Assembly: GCA_963606545.1 (NCBI GenBank)
Contig: CAVCYP010000010.1
Location: 1 to 44,971 of the forward strand
Source of the DNA: UBA9732 sp963606545
GTDB lineage: Bacteria > Spirochaetota > Spirochaetia > Sphaerochaetales > Sphaerochaetaceae
Length of the DNA: 44,971 nt
Direction of reading: 5' to 3'
The position numbers were made by a program, and so were the translations under genes. Positions 15,754-23,847 of this stretch are shown here, piece by piece. Position 1 is the first letter of the stretch. Each line of letters opens with the position of its first letter. The notes under the pieces are model-generated. The model was not told the DNA's origin and did not search any database. It saw nothing but the letters and a program-made list of their open reading frames with translations.

Positions 15754-16545
15754 TTAGAAATCTGGCTCATTGTCATTGAATCCTGCCTCTGAATTTTCTG
15801 CTGCGTCAAAATCATCTTCAGATTTTCCTGCTTCCGAGATTTCTTCTGCAGAAACCTGGGTTTCAATATTGCCTATTGGCATTTCTGCTTCTGTTGGAGC
15901 CTTGTCAGGAACTGAATTGTCCCAATCGTTAGTTTCCGCACTCTGAGTAAAGGCTTCAGGCCCCTGCTCAATTACTGGTTCAGTGACTGGAGCATTTGTT
16001 TGAACCGCTTGAACGGCTTGAACATTGGTTACATTCTGGCCTGAAGCTGGGGTAAACATTCTCCCTTGCACCTGAGAATAGTTTGTAGGCGGATTTCCTC
16101 CAGTGGTAACCCAATTTTGTGTTGATTCAGGAGTAGCAGCACCACCAGTAGCACTTGCAACACCTCCAGCAGCATTGCCGTTACCAACTGGGGCTCCTGC
16201 ATTAGCTACTGTGCGCTCAGGCTGAAACTCAACATGTTCAGCTAGGATGAAAGTAGTATCCCTAATGTTGAGGCTTTCATTTTTCAGGCTTGAACTACCT
16301 TGCTTCAGCCTTCCGCAAACCCGAACGCCTCTGCCCCTTTTAAGAGTGCGGATGCAGGCATCTCCAATGCGACCAAAGACAACAACTGGGAAGAAAGTTG
16401 TTTCTTTATCCCACTCTCCATTTCTTAATCTGTACCTGTTGTTCGCAATAATGAACTTGCAACCAGGGTTGGCCGAGTTCTCGCCAATAGGCATTGGATC
16501 TTTGGTAAGATTCCCCTCAATAAGAACAGTATTGAGATGATTCAT
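15754..16545 (-). CDS. ssb: Single-stranded DNA-binding protein
   Basis: This 263-residue protein has an N-terminal OB fold of about 110 residues (NTVLIEGNLTKDP, the KETTFFPVVVFGRIGDAC strand, GRGVRVCGRLKQG). A long Gly/Asn/Ala/Thr-rich disordered linker and an acidic C-terminal tail ending NDNEPDF follow, a variant of the usual DDDIPF partner-binding tip. It is longer than E. coli SSB (178 residues) because of the linker. An AGGAG site precedes the ATG. The leader at 16546-16660 contains a small CGTC/GACG hairpin but no recognisable riboswitch. The gene stands alone rather than in an rpsF-ssb-rpsR operon. Confidence 0.92.
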   Translation of the reverse strand: MNHLNTVLIEGNLTKDPMPIGENSANPGCKFIIANNRYRLRNGEWDKETTFFPVVVFGRIGDACIRTLKRGRGVRVCGRLKQGSSSLKNESLNIRDTTFILAEHVEFQPERTVANAGAPVGNGNAAGGVASATGGAATPESTQNWVTTGGNPPTNYSQVQGRMFTPASGQNVTNVQAVQAVQTNAPVTEPVIEQGPEAFTQSAETNDWDNSVPDKAPTEAEMPIGNIETQVSAEEISEAGKSEDDFDAAENSEAGFNDNEPDF

Positions 16546-16707
16546 ATTGTACTCCTGAAGGGAAAAGGCTCCAGAAGTCCGTCAACGACGGCGCTGATTT
16601 CCGGCTGACTTTTTTACCCCTTCATATATGAATGCAAAAAAATGAATCATTTTGTTCTAGATTTTGAGAAAAAAATGAAAAAATTTTAAAAATTTTACAA
16701 AATTGGG

Positions 16708-17649
16708 TCAAATTAAGCTGAAAATGACCTTTGCATTACCGCCACAAATCATTCCTAGGTCAGATGAAGCGTCCAATGTGAATTGTTCTAAATGATAACT
16801 TGTACCATCTACTAACATCTTCCGAGCAATCTCAATAGACCTATTTTCAATAGCTCCACCTCCAATAGTTCCGTAGAGCTTGCCGTCTGATGCAACAAAC
16901 ATCTGGCTTCCCACAGAGCGGGGTGCTGAGCCATGCTTTTCAACAATTCGTACATCCACCCCATGCTCGCTAGCCATAACTTTGACGAGGTTGGGATCCA
17001 CTGTGACCAAATTTTTATCGCTCCTAAAGTAGGAGATAACCTCAGCCATAATGGAAACGGCAATCTCCTGCGGCGTGACAGCCCCAATCTTTAACCCGAT
17101 AGGTGAGCAAACTTTATCAAGAACTTCCTGCTTGTAGCCTTTTGCCAACATTTTCTCCATTGTTGCTGCAACTTTGCCCTTGCTTCCAATCATGCCAATG
17201 TAAGAAAACTTATGGTTTAGGGCATATTCTAGGCAATCGGCATCATAGGAGTGGCCGTGGGTGACTATTATGTAGTAGGGGGAGATGACGTCAAACTGGG
17301 TGTGGAGAATGGTTGGATAGGGTAGGAGGATGCGGTTGGCCAGGGGAAAGCGCTCCGGGTTGCAGACCTCTGCGCGCTCGTCGGCGACGGTGACTTTCAT
17401 TTCTTGTAGCATTGCAAGATCGTAGAGCGCTTTAGAGACGTGGCCGGCGCCAAAGATAAAGAGGTGAGGCTCTGGTTTAATGTGTTCAATAAGGGAGGGC
17501 TCTTCTATTGGTCTGTCATGGCTTCCGGCTATGAATTGCCCGTTGTGGTAGATAGCTTGTTCGCCACTTTCAAAGATAGTTCTTCTTTCTAAGTCTCCAG
17601 TTTCAAGGGTTGAAAGAAAAGTGCGGTAAAAATTGTTCAGGCTACTCAT
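16708..17649 (-). CDS. XdhC/CoxI-family molybdoenzyme maturation factor, permuted domain order
   Basis: XdhC-type proteins bind molybdenum cofactor and help its sulfuration and insertion into hydroxylases. This 313-residue protein has the Rossmann XdhC_C domain first (IFGAGHVSKAL near residue 66, YIGMIGSKGK, then the APIGL-like SPIGLKIGAVTPQEIAVSI). The XdhC_CoxI domain is at the C-terminus (HGSAPRSVGSQM near 239, GTIGGGAIE near 260, CGGNAKV near 302). In the usual XdhC the order is the reverse. It overlaps the cysteine desulfurase stop by 8 bases, so the two are translationally coupled. I infer that they jointly supply S or Se to the Mo cofactor. Confidence 0.85.
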   Translation of the reverse strand: MSSLNNFYRTFLSTLETGDLERRTIFESGEQAIYHNGQFIAGSHDRPIEEPSLIEHIKPEPHLFIFGAGHVSKALYDLAMLQEMKVTVADERAEVCNPERFPLANRILLPYPTILHTQFDVISPYYIIVTHGHSYDADCLEYALNHKFSYIGMIGSKGKVAATMEKMLAKGYKQEVLDKVCSPIGLKIGAVTPQEIAVSIMAEVISYFRSDKNLVTVDPNLVKVMASEHGVDVRIVEKHGSAPRSVGSQMFVASDGKLYGTIGGGAIENRSIEIARKMLVDGTSYHLEQFTLDASSDLGMICGGNAKVIFSLI

Positions 17650-18781
17650 TCATAATCTCCTTAAGACAAGTAAGAGTTTTGTCTATCTCTTCAAAGGTTG
17701 TAAAGGGGCCAGGGGAGAACCTAAGAGTGCCACCTGGGAAGGTCCCAATTGTTTTGTGTGCGGCGGGAGAGCAATGAAGGCCAACTCTGGTTTCAATGCC
17801 CTTATTTTCAAGTAATGCAGCAGAAATTTGGGCGATATCTTTATTTGGGGATATTATTGATATAACGTTTGTTCTGGCTGAACTTAGTTTTGCACCTACA
17901 ATTTCAAGGCCGTTAATCTCCTCAAGTCCATGATATAAGCGTGCTGTATTGGCTTGAATTTTTGCCTTAAGTTCATCAAGATTTTCAAGGGTGTAATCTA
18001 CAGCTTTCTTAAAACCTAGGATTCCAGGAAGGTTAAGAGTTCCTGATTCAAGACGGTCCGGTAACGAGTGAGGAATTTCTTCACTATCGCTCTCTGAACC
18101 GGTGCCTCCAATGATAAGTGGGGGTAAAGTTAAGGCAAGATCTTTGCGTAGTACCATGCCTCCAACCCCTTCAGGCCCAAGAAAACCTTTGTGTCCAGTA
18201 AAACAAATTCCGCAAGCATTAAGTTCTTTCATGTCCAAATTAATATAAGGAGAGGCTTGGGCACTATCTATAAATAACATTAGGCCATGTTTTTTTGCAA
18301 TGTCAGCCAAAGCAGAGACATTCTCAACATGTCCACTAACATTGCCACAAGCGTTAATTATCATACCTTTTGTATTAGGTTGAATTAAAGATTCAACAGC
18401 TTCAAGTTTGCTGAAACCTTGGTTATCTGCTGGAATGCGTGAAAAAGGGATTTTGCACTGGACAAGTGGCCGCATGACAGCGTTGTGTTCGCTGGAGGTG
18501 ACCAGTACATGGTCAGAAGGCGTGAAGAGTCCTTTGATGACCCAGTTTAGGGATTCAGTTACAGATCTTGTGAAGATAACGCTTTCTGGCCTATCGTGAC
18601 CATATAGCTTTGCAAGGGTACAACGGAGAGAATAGACTTTATCAAAAAGTTCAAAAGCTCTTCCGCTTTCAGTCCTGTTTGGATTAAGACAATCTTCTTC
18701 AAGAAACTGCTGCATTTCCAAAGTTATACCAGGGGCCTTTGGAAAAGAGGTTGCTGCATTGTCCAAATATATTCTTTCCAT
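17642..18781 (-). CDS. Cysteine desulfurase-family aminotransferase (class V)
   Basis: This 379-residue PLP enzyme removes sulfur from cysteine or selenium from selenocysteine. The PLP Lys lies in FTGHKGFLG. The substrate-binding segment SSEHNAVMRPL and the mobile-loop cysteine in GLHCSPAAHKTIGT are visible, with the typical C-terminal GGTLRFSPGPF. It resembles the class-V subfamily found beside selD and XDH-like genes in genomes using labile selenium, rather than housekeeping IscS. A CAGGAG site lies before the ATG. It is divergent from yedE across about 120 bases. Confidence 0.88.
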   Translation of the reverse strand: MERIYLDNAATSFPKAPGITLEMQQFLEEDCLNPNRTESGRAFELFDKVYSLRCTLAKLYGHDRPESVIFTRSVTESLNWVIKGLFTPSDHVLVTSSEHNAVMRPLVQCKIPFSRIPADNQGFSKLEAVESLIQPNTKGMIINACGNVSGHVENVSALADIAKKHGLMLFIDSAQASPYINLDMKELNACGICFTGHKGFLGPEGVGGMVLRKDLALTLPPLIIGGTGSESDSEEIPHSLPDRLESGTLNLPGILGFKKAVDYTLENLDELKAKIQANTARLYHGLEEINGLEIVGAKLSSARTNVISIISPNKDIAQISAALLENKGIETRVGLHCSPAAHKTIGTFPGGTLRFSPGPFTTFEEIDKTLTCLKEIMNE

Positions 18782-18813
18782 AATTTAAGCTCCTGTATTT
18801 GCGTGATGCCTAA

Positions 18814-18819
18814 ATTGTA
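18814..18819 (-). promoter_or_regulatory. -10 element of the cysteine desulfurase-xdhC operon
   Basis: On the minus strand this reads TACAAT, preceded by TG one base upstream (extended -10, TGATACAAT). A weak -35 (TGATTT) lies 16 bases further upstream. Confidence 0.5.
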
Positions 18820-18849
18820 TCACAAAAAATAAAGCAAATCACTAAATCC

Positions 18850-18869
18850 ATTGTTTTTTCAAAAACAAT
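18850..18869. promoter_or_regulatory. Perfect inverted repeat over the yedE -35, candidate operator
   Basis: Two 9-base arms, ATTGTTTTT and AAAAACAAT, are separated by TC. The repeat contains the -35 hexamer (TTGTTT, 18851-18856) of the selenium operon and lies between the two divergent promoters, a position suited to one regulator acting on both. The repeat is AT-rich, so chance is possible. Confidence 0.5.
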
Positions 18870-18879
18870 ATGGTAATAT
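18851..18879 (+). promoter_or_regulatory. Sigma-70-type promoter of the yedE-yedF-selD operon
   Basis: The -35 TTGTTT (18851-18856), a 17-base spacer and -10 TAATAT (18874-18879) with an upstream TGG form a good promoter. The AAAGGAG ribosome-binding site begins about 10 bases after the -10. Confidence 0.65.
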
Positions 18880-18903
18880 CGCTCTCGCAAAGGAGAATTG
18901 TAT

Positions 18904-19986
18904 ATGAAACTGTCAAAAGACAAGATCATTCTTATCGTCACAGGACTTATTGTAGGTATTGCTGCAGTTGTTCTCACAGTTAATGGAAACCCAGGAAACA
19001 TGGGCTTCTGTATTGCCTGTTTTATCAGAGACATCTCTGGTGCATTAAAGCTTCATAGCGCAGGCGTTGTTCAGTATATCAGACCAGAAATTATCGGTTT
19101 GGTACTTGGTTCCTTTATTATTAGTCTTGCAAAAGGCGAGTTCAAGCCACGTGGTGGTTCCTCCCCAATGCTTAGATTCATGATTGCTTTCTGTGTCATG
19201 GTTGGAGCTTTGGTATTCCTTGGATGCCCACTCAGAATGGTTCTTAGACTTGCTGCTGGAGACCTTAACGCACTTGTTGGCCTTGTTGGTTTTGCATGTG
19301 GAATTGGTATTGGTTGTGTTTTCTTGAACAAAGGTTTTTCTCTTGGAAAGGCTTACAAACAGAACACTCTTGAAGGCCTTGCTCTTCCTGCAATCAACGT
19401 TGGTCTTTTAATTTTATTGACCCTTGGTTCAAGCCTCGTTGTCTTCTCAACATCAGGTCCTGGCTCAAAGCATGCTCCTATTCTTCTTGCTCTTGTTATT
19501 GGCCTTATTGTTGGCGCAATGGCTCAGAGATCAAGAATGTGTTTCGCTGGTGGAATCAGAGACACAATCCTTCTTAAGGACGTCACTCTCCTTACTGGTT
19601 TCATTGGCGTATTCGTAGCAGCTTTGATTGGTAATCTCATTGCTGGCTCTTTCAAGCTTGGCTTCACAGGTCAGCCAGTTGCTCATGCACAGCACATTTG
19701 GAACTTCCTTGGTATGGTAGTTGTAGGTCTTGGCTCTGTCATGCTTGGCGGATGCCCTCTCAGACAGCTCATTCTTGCTGGTGAAGGCAATTCCGATAGT
19801 AGCATAGCTGTTCTTGGTTATGCTGTTGGTGCTGCTTTTGCACACAACTTCAGTCTTGCTTCCTCTGCTGCCTCAGGCGAAAGCCTTGGTGGTCCTGGTA
19901 TCAACGGTAAGGTTGCAGTATTTATCTGCTTGGCCTTCCTACTTGTGGTTGCAAGCGTAAAGACATTTGCAAAGAAGGAGAACTAA
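18904..19986 (+). CDS. yedE: YedE-family selenium/sulfur membrane transporter
   Basis: This 360-residue inner-membrane protein has about ten hydrophobic segments and two YeeE/YedE repeats. Each repeat carries conserved cysteines: GFCIACFIRD and FLGCPLRM in the first half, RMCFAGGIRD and GGCPLRQL in the second. The family includes thiosulfate transporters and a subgroup tied to selenium metabolism. The location directly upstream of yedF and selD supports the selenium role. The ATG at 18904 is 8 bases after AAAGGAG; the TTG at 18898 is too close to that site. Confidence 0.87.
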   Translation: MKLSKDKIILIVTGLIVGIAAVVLTVNGNPGNMGFCIACFIRDISGALKLHSAGVVQYIRPEIIGLVLGSFIISLAKGEFKPRGGSSPMLRFMIAFCVMVGALVFLGCPLRMVLRLAAGDLNALVGLVGFACGIGIGCVFLNKGFSLGKAYKQNTLEGLALPAINVGLLILLTLGSSLVVFSTSGPGSKHAPILLALVIGLIVGAMAQRSRMCFAGGIRDTILLKDVTLLTGFIGVFVAALIGNLIAGSFKLGFTGQPVAHAQHIWNFLGMVVVGLGSVMLGGCPLRQLILAGEGNSDSSIAVLGYAVGAAFAHNFSLASSAASGESLGGPGINGKVAVFICLAFLLVVASVKTFAKKEN

Positions 19987-19987
19987 G

Positions 19988-20194
19988 ATGGTTGAACTAG
20001 ATCTCACTGGACTTAGCTGTCCAGAACCAGTTGTTAGAACAAAGAAGGCTCTCAAGGAGAATCCTCAGGGCGTTATTTCTGTTGTCGATAATCGTGCTGC
20101 ATTGGAAAATGTATCTAGATTTGGACGTGCCATGGGTTATAATGTTAATTCTGTGGAGTCTGATGGCGCATGGAGAATAGAAATCAAGAAGTGA
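19988..20194 (+). CDS. yedF: YedF-like TusA-domain protein
   Basis: This 68-residue TusA/SirA-fold protein carries a sulfur- or selenium-binding cysteine in GLSCPEPVVRTKKAL (C11 of CPxP). Such proteins pass persulfide or selenide groups between enzymes. Selenium-associated YedF proteins usually have a second, DsrE-like domain. Here only the TusA part is present, and a separate small gene follows. An AAGGAG site at the end of yedE precedes the ATG. Its stop overlaps the next start as GTGA. Confidence 0.85.
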   Translation: MVELDLTGLSCPEPVVRTKKALKENPQGVISVVDNRAALENVSRFGRAMGYNVNSVESDGAWRIEIKK

Positions 20195-20457
20195 CAGCTT
20201 TTGTTGCTACTTTTGAAAATCACTATAAAGCAATGCTTTTTAGAAAAGGGATGGGACCGGTGTGTACACTGCGTCCTGTCCCTCGTTGTCTTTCATCGTC
20301 CTGTGGAACGGCGGCTTTTTTTACGCTAGAAGAGCCGGCTGACAGTTCAGTTAAAACTGGCAGCTCAGTTGATACCGTTTCGCAAGAGTTGAAAGCACTC
20401 GTAGAGTCCATCTATGAGTTTAAAAATGGAGAATACCATGAAGTCTACAAAAACTGA
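20191..20457 (+). CDS. Putative Se/S carrier protein (DUF3343 family)
   Basis: This 88-residue protein starts at a GTG overlapping the yedF stop (GTGA), so translation is coupled. The family hallmark is visible: an N-terminal TFENHYKAMLFRKGM segment (a sensor-like beta-alpha unit) and PVPRCLSSSCG with C33 and C38, plus C25. Members of this family (PF11823) occur beside selD and are thought to carry selenium or sulfur. Its place between yedF and selD fits delivery of selenide to SelD. An in-frame ATG at 20170 lies within yedF and is less likely. Confidence 0.82.
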   Translation: MTAFVATFENHYKAMLFRKGMGPVCTLRPVPRCLSSSCGTAAFFTLEEPADSSVKTGSSVDTVSQELKALVESIYEFKNGEYHEVYKN

Positions 20458-21481
20458 TGTTCGTCTTACCAGTATGGTTAAGACTTCCGGGTGTGCTGCA
20501 AAACTTCCACCTGGAAAGCTCCATCAGGTAATTGATAATTTACCCCTTATGACAAGTGACCGCCTTTTGGAAGGCTTTGAGAGTGCAGACGATGCTTTGG
20601 TTTACCGCGTTGAAGGGGATACCGTTGCCGTTCAGACGGTAGATTTTTTTCCTCCAATGGTTGATGACCCGTTCACTTTTGGCCAGGTTGCAGCCGCTAA
20701 TGCACTTTCCGATATTTATGCAATGGGTGGCGAACCAAACGTTGCACTGAACTTAGTCTGCTTTCCTTCCTGTCTTGAACTTGATGTCCTAAAAAACATA
20801 CTTGAAGGCGGAATTGATAAGGTTCGTGAATCTGGGGCCATCATTGCTGGCGGACACACCATAGCTGACCCAACCCCAAAGTATGGCTTGTGCGTTACAG
20901 CTTTTATGAAAAAAGACGAGGTCTGGTCTAATAAGGGAGCAAAAATTGGCGACTACGTAGTTCTGACCAAAGCTCTTGGCGTTGGGATGATTAACACAGC
21001 AGCCAAAGCCGGAGAAGTATCAGAGGAAGACTTTGCCGCCACAATCAAATCCATGACAACACTCAACAAGCACGCCAGAGATATGGCCCGCGACCTAGAC
21101 GTCCACGGCGCAACCGATGTCACCGGCTTCTCTCTTTCTGGCCACCTGAGCGAGTGCGCAGACGCCTCCAACTGCACCATAGAAGTTGACGTAGACAATC
21201 TACCAATCCTTCCAGGCGCAACGGAAGCAGCCCGCTTTGGTCTCATCCCAGAAGGCCGCTACACCAACGAAGACTACCTCTTCTCAAAAGTCGCAATCCC
21301 GCGCGAAATGCCACGCGAACTTGTAGACGTGGTCTTTGGCCCGGAAACCAGCGGCGGACTTGTCCTCTTTCTCAACGAAACCGATGCCCACACGTTCCTT
21401 TCCAGAATGAATATGGACTGTGTCCGTATTATTGGAAGAGTTGTACCGCGTGAAAACGTCAGCGTAAGATACAAACTGTAA
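20438..21481 (+). CDS. selD: Selenide, water dikinase (selenophosphate synthase)
   Basis: SelD makes selenophosphate from selenide and ATP. The 347-residue protein has the catalytic pair Cys19 and Lys22 in SGCAAK, so it is the cysteine form. The ATP and metal-binding segments follow (AVQTVDFFPPMVDDPFTFG, ANALSDIYAMGGEP, GGHTIADP) and the C-terminal GPETSGGLVL. The ATG at 20438 has GGAG 7 bases upstream, and the gene overlaps the carrier gene by 20 bases. No selA, selB, selC or Sec-codon gene is in the window, so here it probably serves the molybdenum hydroxylase. Confidence 0.95.
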   Translation: MKSTKTDVRLTSMVKTSGCAAKLPPGKLHQVIDNLPLMTSDRLLEGFESADDALVYRVEGDTVAVQTVDFFPPMVDDPFTFGQVAAANALSDIYAMGGEPNVALNLVCFPSCLELDVLKNILEGGIDKVRESGAIIAGGHTIADPTPKYGLCVTAFMKKDEVWSNKGAKIGDYVVLTKALGVGMINTAAKAGEVSEEDFAATIKSMTTLNKHARDMARDLDVHGATDVTGFSLSGHLSECADASNCTIEVDVDNLPILPGATEAARFGLIPEGRYTNEDYLFSKVAIPREMPRELVDVVFGPETSGGLVLFLNETDAHTFLSRMNMDCVRIIGRVVPRENVSVRYKL

Positions 21482-21502
21482 TATTTTTAAAACTAAAAAA
21501 GA

Positions 21503-21541
21503 GGGCTGTAGCTATTTGGATAACTACAGCCCATTTTTTTT
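21503..21541 (+). terminator. Rho-independent terminator of the selenium operon
   Basis: The 9-bp arms GGGCTGTAG and CTACAGCCC have a 12-base loop, followed by A and a run of eight T. An A-rich tract on the other side may let it act on the convergent lipoprotein gene as well. Confidence 0.9.
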
Positions 21542-21567
21542 AAAGGAGGTATGAGGATAAAGAATTG

Positions 21568-23595
21568 TTAAAAGTTAACGTTGGTTGCGTTGGATTTAAG
21601 AGTTTTGACGGAGTAGTCTTCAAGTTGGACTGTAACAGCACCAAGGGCAAGAAAATCTTCAAAGTCATACTCTGTACTTGTTATGCTGGCATTTGAAGTG
21701 TAGGTTACAGTGCATCCGGAATTAAAAGCGTCACTTGCAATCAGAAGGCTACTGGTATCGCAACCGGCTGGAACTGTGAAGGCTAAAATTACGTTGCCTT
21801 CTGCATCTAACACTGCATAGGTGGAGCTTTCTGTAGAAGCATTGTTGAAAGGATTAAAGGTTTCATCAAAACCATTTTCTGGCAGGTTGTCTGGTTTTGC
21901 ATCTGGTTTATCAGTTGGCTGAGTTCCTTGCTCTGGCATATCTGCTGGCATATTCTCTGGTGCGTCATCTGGTTTTGCCATGGTATTGTTATTAGTAGTA
22001 TTATTAAAGTTGCCATCAAAACCGCCACGGCCATCAAAGTTACCACCGCCAAAGTTACCAGGGCCACCACCAAAATTGCCACCACCAAAATTGCCACCAC
22101 CAAAGCCTCCCATGTTCATAGAGGATCCGCAGTAAATTACATAGCCTGTGGTCGCGCTGGAACTAGGAAGTTGGTTGGTACCACCTGTTGCAATAATTGT
22201 TCCACCAGTATAGGTAAAGTAATTATCCATATCACAATCTATGCCACCTTCTGGCATTCCAGAACCAAGTGCTAGGAGGGTTCCACCATTGATAACAATG
22301 GTACCGTTACAGTCAATTGAGTCATTTTCTGTGCTACGTGCGTAAATTAGGCCATCGTTTATGATGATTGTTGCTACGCCATCAATGCTAGCATTTATAC
22401 AATCATCTGTGGTGTTAATGATAATTTTACCGCCGTTAATCACAACACTGTGCTTGCCTTCAATGCCTTCAGGTGAAACGCCGTCGTCATTGCTAGTTCC
22501 GTCAGAGGCGTAGGTATCCTCACGCGGGGTGGCGTAGGTGGTCACCTTAATTAGACCATTATTGATAAAAACATCGGCTAGAGGATCATTGACGCTGGAT
22601 GTGAGGTCGCCGTCTTCAGAGGTATCAAAACCAGCTGACATGCCCTTTCCAGAGGTGTTGATGGTGATGGCGCCACCGTTGATGAGGATGTAGCCTTTAC
22701 CGGCGCCGTATTCGCTTTCTGTCTCGTCTCCGTCAACCTTAATTCCCTTGTTCTCGCAGCCTTCTGTCATGTTGAGTCCAGTTACTGTTACCGTTCCGCC
22801 GTTCTGCACGTAGCCGTTAACTGGTTTGATTCCGGTTCCGGCACTGGTCTCAGGGTTCAATGTGACGTTGACGTTTCCACTTTGGATAACAATAACATCG
22901 TCGCTGACAATTCCGTTTTTTGTATTTGCTGTGACGTTGAGGGTGCCGTCTCCGGAGATGACAAATGAACCAGTTGCTTTAATTGCGTTAGTCTGGGTTT
23001 CTCCAGTGGAATCTGTGCAGCCTGTAATTGTGTTTGTGCCTTTGAGAACTACAAAACAAGTGGTTGTGCTCTTTGTCTTGAGCGCCTGCTCGTCGCTGGC
23101 ATCTTTGGAAGTAATTGTTACATCTTGCAAAGTGAGGACAAAATCGTTTGTTTCAGATGTGATTGTAACGCCAACGCTACTTTCACCGGTAAAAATAAGG
23201 TTGTATTTCTTTGTACTGCCAAGAGTAATCTTTACAACTTTCTTCTTGGCTTCTACTGTGATGTCGCCATCTGCATAAGTGTCAGCAAGATTTGAAAGGT
23301 CTATTTCTACTGTTTCATAATCGTCTATATTAAATTCGTAATCTTCAGGATTATAAGTTTCAGGCATCTGGTCTGCAGTTGGGATGACAGTTTGCATTGC
23401 CTGTTCATCTGAAATCCAACCGCTTATTGTTCCCGTTGCGGTGATTGCACCAGTTGTTATAGTCGTTGAAGTTGTGCTAGTTTCAATAACTTCAGAGCTT
23501 CCGTTTGCAATTAGCTGATTGTTAGATGCACAAGAAACCAGTGCAACAATACAAATTAAAAGTACCAAATTTTTTGTGATAAGTTTGTTTTTCAT
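21568..23595 (-). CDS. Lipoprotein with Cthe_2159-type carbohydrate-binding domain
   Basis: This 675-residue surface or periplasmic protein has a lipoprotein signal peptide (MKNKLITKNLVLLICIVALVSC), with the lipidated Cys near residue 22. The body is a repetitive parallel-beta-type domain (repeats like VVINGGKIIINTTDDCINA, ADVFINNGLIKVTT), as in the Cthe_2159 family of calcium- and polysaccharide-binding proteins. From about residue 490 it has a Gly/Asn/Phe-rich tract of GGGNFGGGNF type, then a Pro/Asp/Glu linker and a small C-terminal domain. The ATG at 23595 with GGAGAAAAGG upstream is preferred to 23661. Probably binds sugars at the cell surface. Confidence 0.85.
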   Translation of the reverse strand: MKNKLITKNLVLLICIVALVSCASNNQLIANGSSEVIETSTTSTTITTGAITATGTISGWISDEQAMQTVIPTADQMPETYNPEDYEFNIDDYETVEIDLSNLADTYADGDITVEAKKKVVKITLGSTKKYNLIFTGESSVGVTITSETNDFVLTLQDVTITSKDASDEQALKTKSTTTCFVVLKGTNTITGCTDSTGETQTNAIKATGSFVISGDGTLNVTANTKNGIVSDDVIVIQSGNVNVTLNPETSAGTGIKPVNGYVQNGGTVTVTGLNMTEGCENKGIKVDGDETESEYGAGKGYILINGGAITINTSGKGMSAGFDTSEDGDLTSSVNDPLADVFINNGLIKVTTYATPREDTYASDGTSNDDGVSPEGIEGKHSVVINGGKIIINTTDDCINASIDGVATIIINDGLIYARSTENDSIDCNGTIVINGGTLLALGSGMPEGGIDCDMDNYFTYTGGTIIATGGTNQLPSSSATTGYVIYCGSSMNMGGFGGGNFGGGNFGGGPGNFGGGNFDGRGGFDGNFNNTTNNNTMAKPDDAPENMPADMPEQGTQPTDKPDAKPDNLPENGFDETFNPFNNASTESSTYAVLDAEGNVILAFTVPAGCDTSSLLIASDAFNSGCTVTYTSNASITSTEYDFEDFLALGAVTVQLEDYSVKTLKSNATNVNF

Positions 23596-23764
23596 TGCCT
23601 TTTCTCCAATACGCCCTAAAGATACCACTTGCGGATTTAAAAAAAAGAGAAAGGGGCTCAACTACATACAAAAAACAAAAAGTCATGCCAATGCGTTTTC
23701 AGTTGTGGGTGATGGCTAAGATTTTGAAAGTAAGATTTTGAAAACGAAATAAATTTAAAAAAGG

Positions 23765-23793
23765 TTGCTTTCTGGATTTTCCTATGCGATACT
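23765..23793 (+). promoter_or_regulatory. Promoter of the sugar/polyol ABC operon
   Basis: The -35 TTGCTT (23765-23770), a 17-base spacer and -10 GATACT (23788-23793) lie directly upstream of the operator at 23802. A repressor bound there would cover the transcription start. Confidence 0.5.
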
Positions 23794-23801
23794 TTTTTTA
23801 T

Positions 23802-23825
23802 AGGACATTAAACGTCTAATGTCCT
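23802..23825. promoter_or_regulatory. Operator candidate for the FadR-type regulator (site 1)
   Basis: This is a 24-bp palindrome with 11 of 12 positions paired. The arms are AGGACATTA and TAATGTCCT around the centre AACGTC. The core TTAAACGTCTAA differs by one base from the perfect TTAGACGTCTAA found upstream of the dehydrogenase operon at 29966. It lies between the -10 and the ribosome-binding site of the binding-protein gene. Confidence 0.75.
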
Positions 23826-23847
23826 AAGAACAAAAAGGAGCGGAAAA

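Noticed and set aside
16546..16700. Structured leader of ssb
   Set aside because: A small CGTC/GACG hairpin and short pairing exist but no conserved motif or clear promoter supports a regulatory RNA.
20438..20520. SelD as a selenocysteine enzyme or an inactive form
   Set aside because: The catalytic position reads TGT (Cys19 in SGCAAK) with Lys22 present, so no UGA codon and no missing residue.
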